From positions 310,001-374,000 of the forward strand of contig NZ_CP121687.1 of assembly GCF_038396635.1 (NCBI RefSeq): 64,000 nt of DNA, read 5' to 3'. The notes beneath the pieces are model-generated. The model saw nothing but the letters and a program-made list of their open reading frames with translations, was not told where the DNA came from and made no database searches. Each line of letters begins with the position of its first letter. Within the stretch, counting starts at the first letter, position 1. Position numbers and translations under genes: made by a program. This document shows, piece after piece, positions 63,301 through 64,000 of this stretch. This DNA comes from Defluviitalea saccharophila. GTDB lineage: Bacteria; Bacillota; Clostridia; Lachnospirales; Defluviitaleaceae.

Positions 63301-64000
63301 ATGTCTTACGAAGATAAGGATTTAAAATATTTAGAGCTTTTATCGACCCAATATCCGACAATTGCTTCTGCTTGTAAAGAAATAATCAATTTAAAAGCGA
63401 TTCTAAATCTCCCAAAAGGAACCGAACATTTCTTAACTGATATTCATGGGGAATATGAAGCATTTAATCATGTACTAAAAAATGGCTCAGGCGTTATAAA
63501 ACAAAAAATCAACGATATTTTTGGAAACACTTTAAGCCAAAAAGATATAAAAAGTCTTTCAACTCTTATTTATTATCCTGAACAAAAATTAGAGATTATT
63601 CTAAAAGAGGAACAAAATATCGAAGACTGGTACAAAATTACTTTGTATAGACTAATTGAGATTTGCAGATACGTATCTTCAAAATATACTCGTTCCAAGG
63701 TAAGAAAAGCGTTGCCTGTGGATTTTTCATATATCATAGAAGAACTTTTACATGAACAATCCGATAGATTGGATAAAGAAGAGTATTACAGCGAAATTAT
63801 AAAAACGATCATATCCATAGGAAGAGCCAAGGAATTTATCATTGCTCTGTCTAAACTGATTCAAAGATTGGTGATCGATCGATTACATATCATTGGAGAT
63901 ATATATGATAGGGGACCGGGAGCCCATCTGATCATGGATACTCTAATAAAATATCATTCTGTGGATATTCAATGGGGGAATCATGATATCGTTTGGATGG
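63301..64000 (+). CDS. fbp: fructose-1,6-bisphosphatase class III (3'-truncated by window edge)
   Basis: The first 233 codons of a class III enzyme of roughly 650 residues. The start [20 protein letters not shown] is family-typical, and the metallophosphoesterase motifs [21 protein letters not shown] and QWGNHD are present. It hydrolyses fructose 1,6-bisphosphate in gluconeogenesis; the class is characteristic of Firmicutes. GAAAGAAGGG precedes the ATG. The remainder lies outside the window. Confidence 0.95.
   Translation, partial: MSYEDKDLKYLELLSTQYPTIASACKEIINLKAILNLPKGTEHFLTDIHGEYEAFNHVLKNGSGVIKQKINDIFGNTLSQKDIKSLSTLIYYPEQKLEIILKEEQNIEDWYKITLYRLIEICRYVSSKYTRSKVRKALPVDFSYIIEELLHEQSDRLDKEEYYSEIIKTIISIGRAKEFIIALSKLIQRLVIDRLHIIGDIYDRGPGAHLIMDTLIKYHSVDIQWGNHDIVWM

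Noticed and set aside
1-64000. Mobile elements, CRISPR arrays, prophage, toxin-antitoxin or defence islands, tRNA or rRNA genes
   Set aside because: No transposase, integrase, regularly spaced repeats, tRNA cloverleaf or rRNA sequence was recognised; the gene order is conserved core chromosome throughout.

Overview
This is a low-GC window from a spore-forming, flagellated Gram-positive bacterium of the class Clostridia; a Lachnospirales-like lineage is my best guess. The evidence is the Clostridia-type fla/che operon (motAB inside it, fapA near its end), the dipicolinate synthase genes dpaAB, an FtsK/SpoIIIE translocase and a class III fructose-1,6-bisphosphatase. Genes are closely packed and almost all on the plus strand, with strong GGAGG-type ribosome sites and many TTG or GTG starts. 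I see no rRNA, tRNA, CRISPR array, insertion sequence or prophage. The window is conserved core chromosome rather than an accessory island.

Positions 1-23239 are the distal part of the flagellar/chemotaxis operon: flgE (cut by the window edge), swrD, motAB, fliL, fliM, fliY, cheY, fliOPQR, flhB, flhA, flhF, flhG, a PilZ protein, cheB, cheA, cheW, cheC, cheD, a small membrane protein, sigD, fapA, a Lys/Gln-rich protein and a membrane coiled-coil protein at the place where Bacillus has swrB. An intrinsic terminator at 23205-23239 ends the unit. Two perfect hairpins without U tracts interrupt it, after flgE and between cheW and cheC.

Positions 23240-42230 are the translation and isoprenoid/lipid core: rpsB-tsf, pyrH-frr-uppS-cdsA-dxr-rseP-ispG, then rimP-nusA-rnpM-ylxQ-infB-rbfA-nrnA-truB-ribF, rpsO and pnp. 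Compared with Bacillus, proS and polC are missing between rseP and rimP. In that place is a roughly 300-base leader with a near-consensus promoter followed at once by a 26-bp palindromic terminator, a good candidate for NusA-controlled attenuation. Structured leaders also precede rpsB and rpsO.

Positions 42313-54380 hold an M16 protease gene, dut, dpaAB (with a sigma-K-like promoter), a HAD phosphatase, tepA, ylzJ, ftsK/spoIIIE, fhs, folD, rimO and pgsA, mixing sporulation, one-carbon and membrane-lipid functions. Positions 54562-64000 hold a beta-CASP metallo-beta-lactamase protein, a convergent RNase H-like exonuclease gene, a five-gene branched-chain amino acid ABC transporter (livJHMGF), a convergent CBS-CBS-ACT gene, a small unknown gene, and the 5' part of fbp. 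Both convergent gene pairs share a perfect bidirectional terminator that overlaps both stop codons.

I did not find an obviously new multi-gene system. The most interesting material is regulatory RNA and operon architecture: the rimP-nusA leader, the T-less hairpins in the fla/che operon, the sporulation promoter of dpaA, a repeat that runs into the tepA ribosome site, and three or four small uncharacterised proteins.
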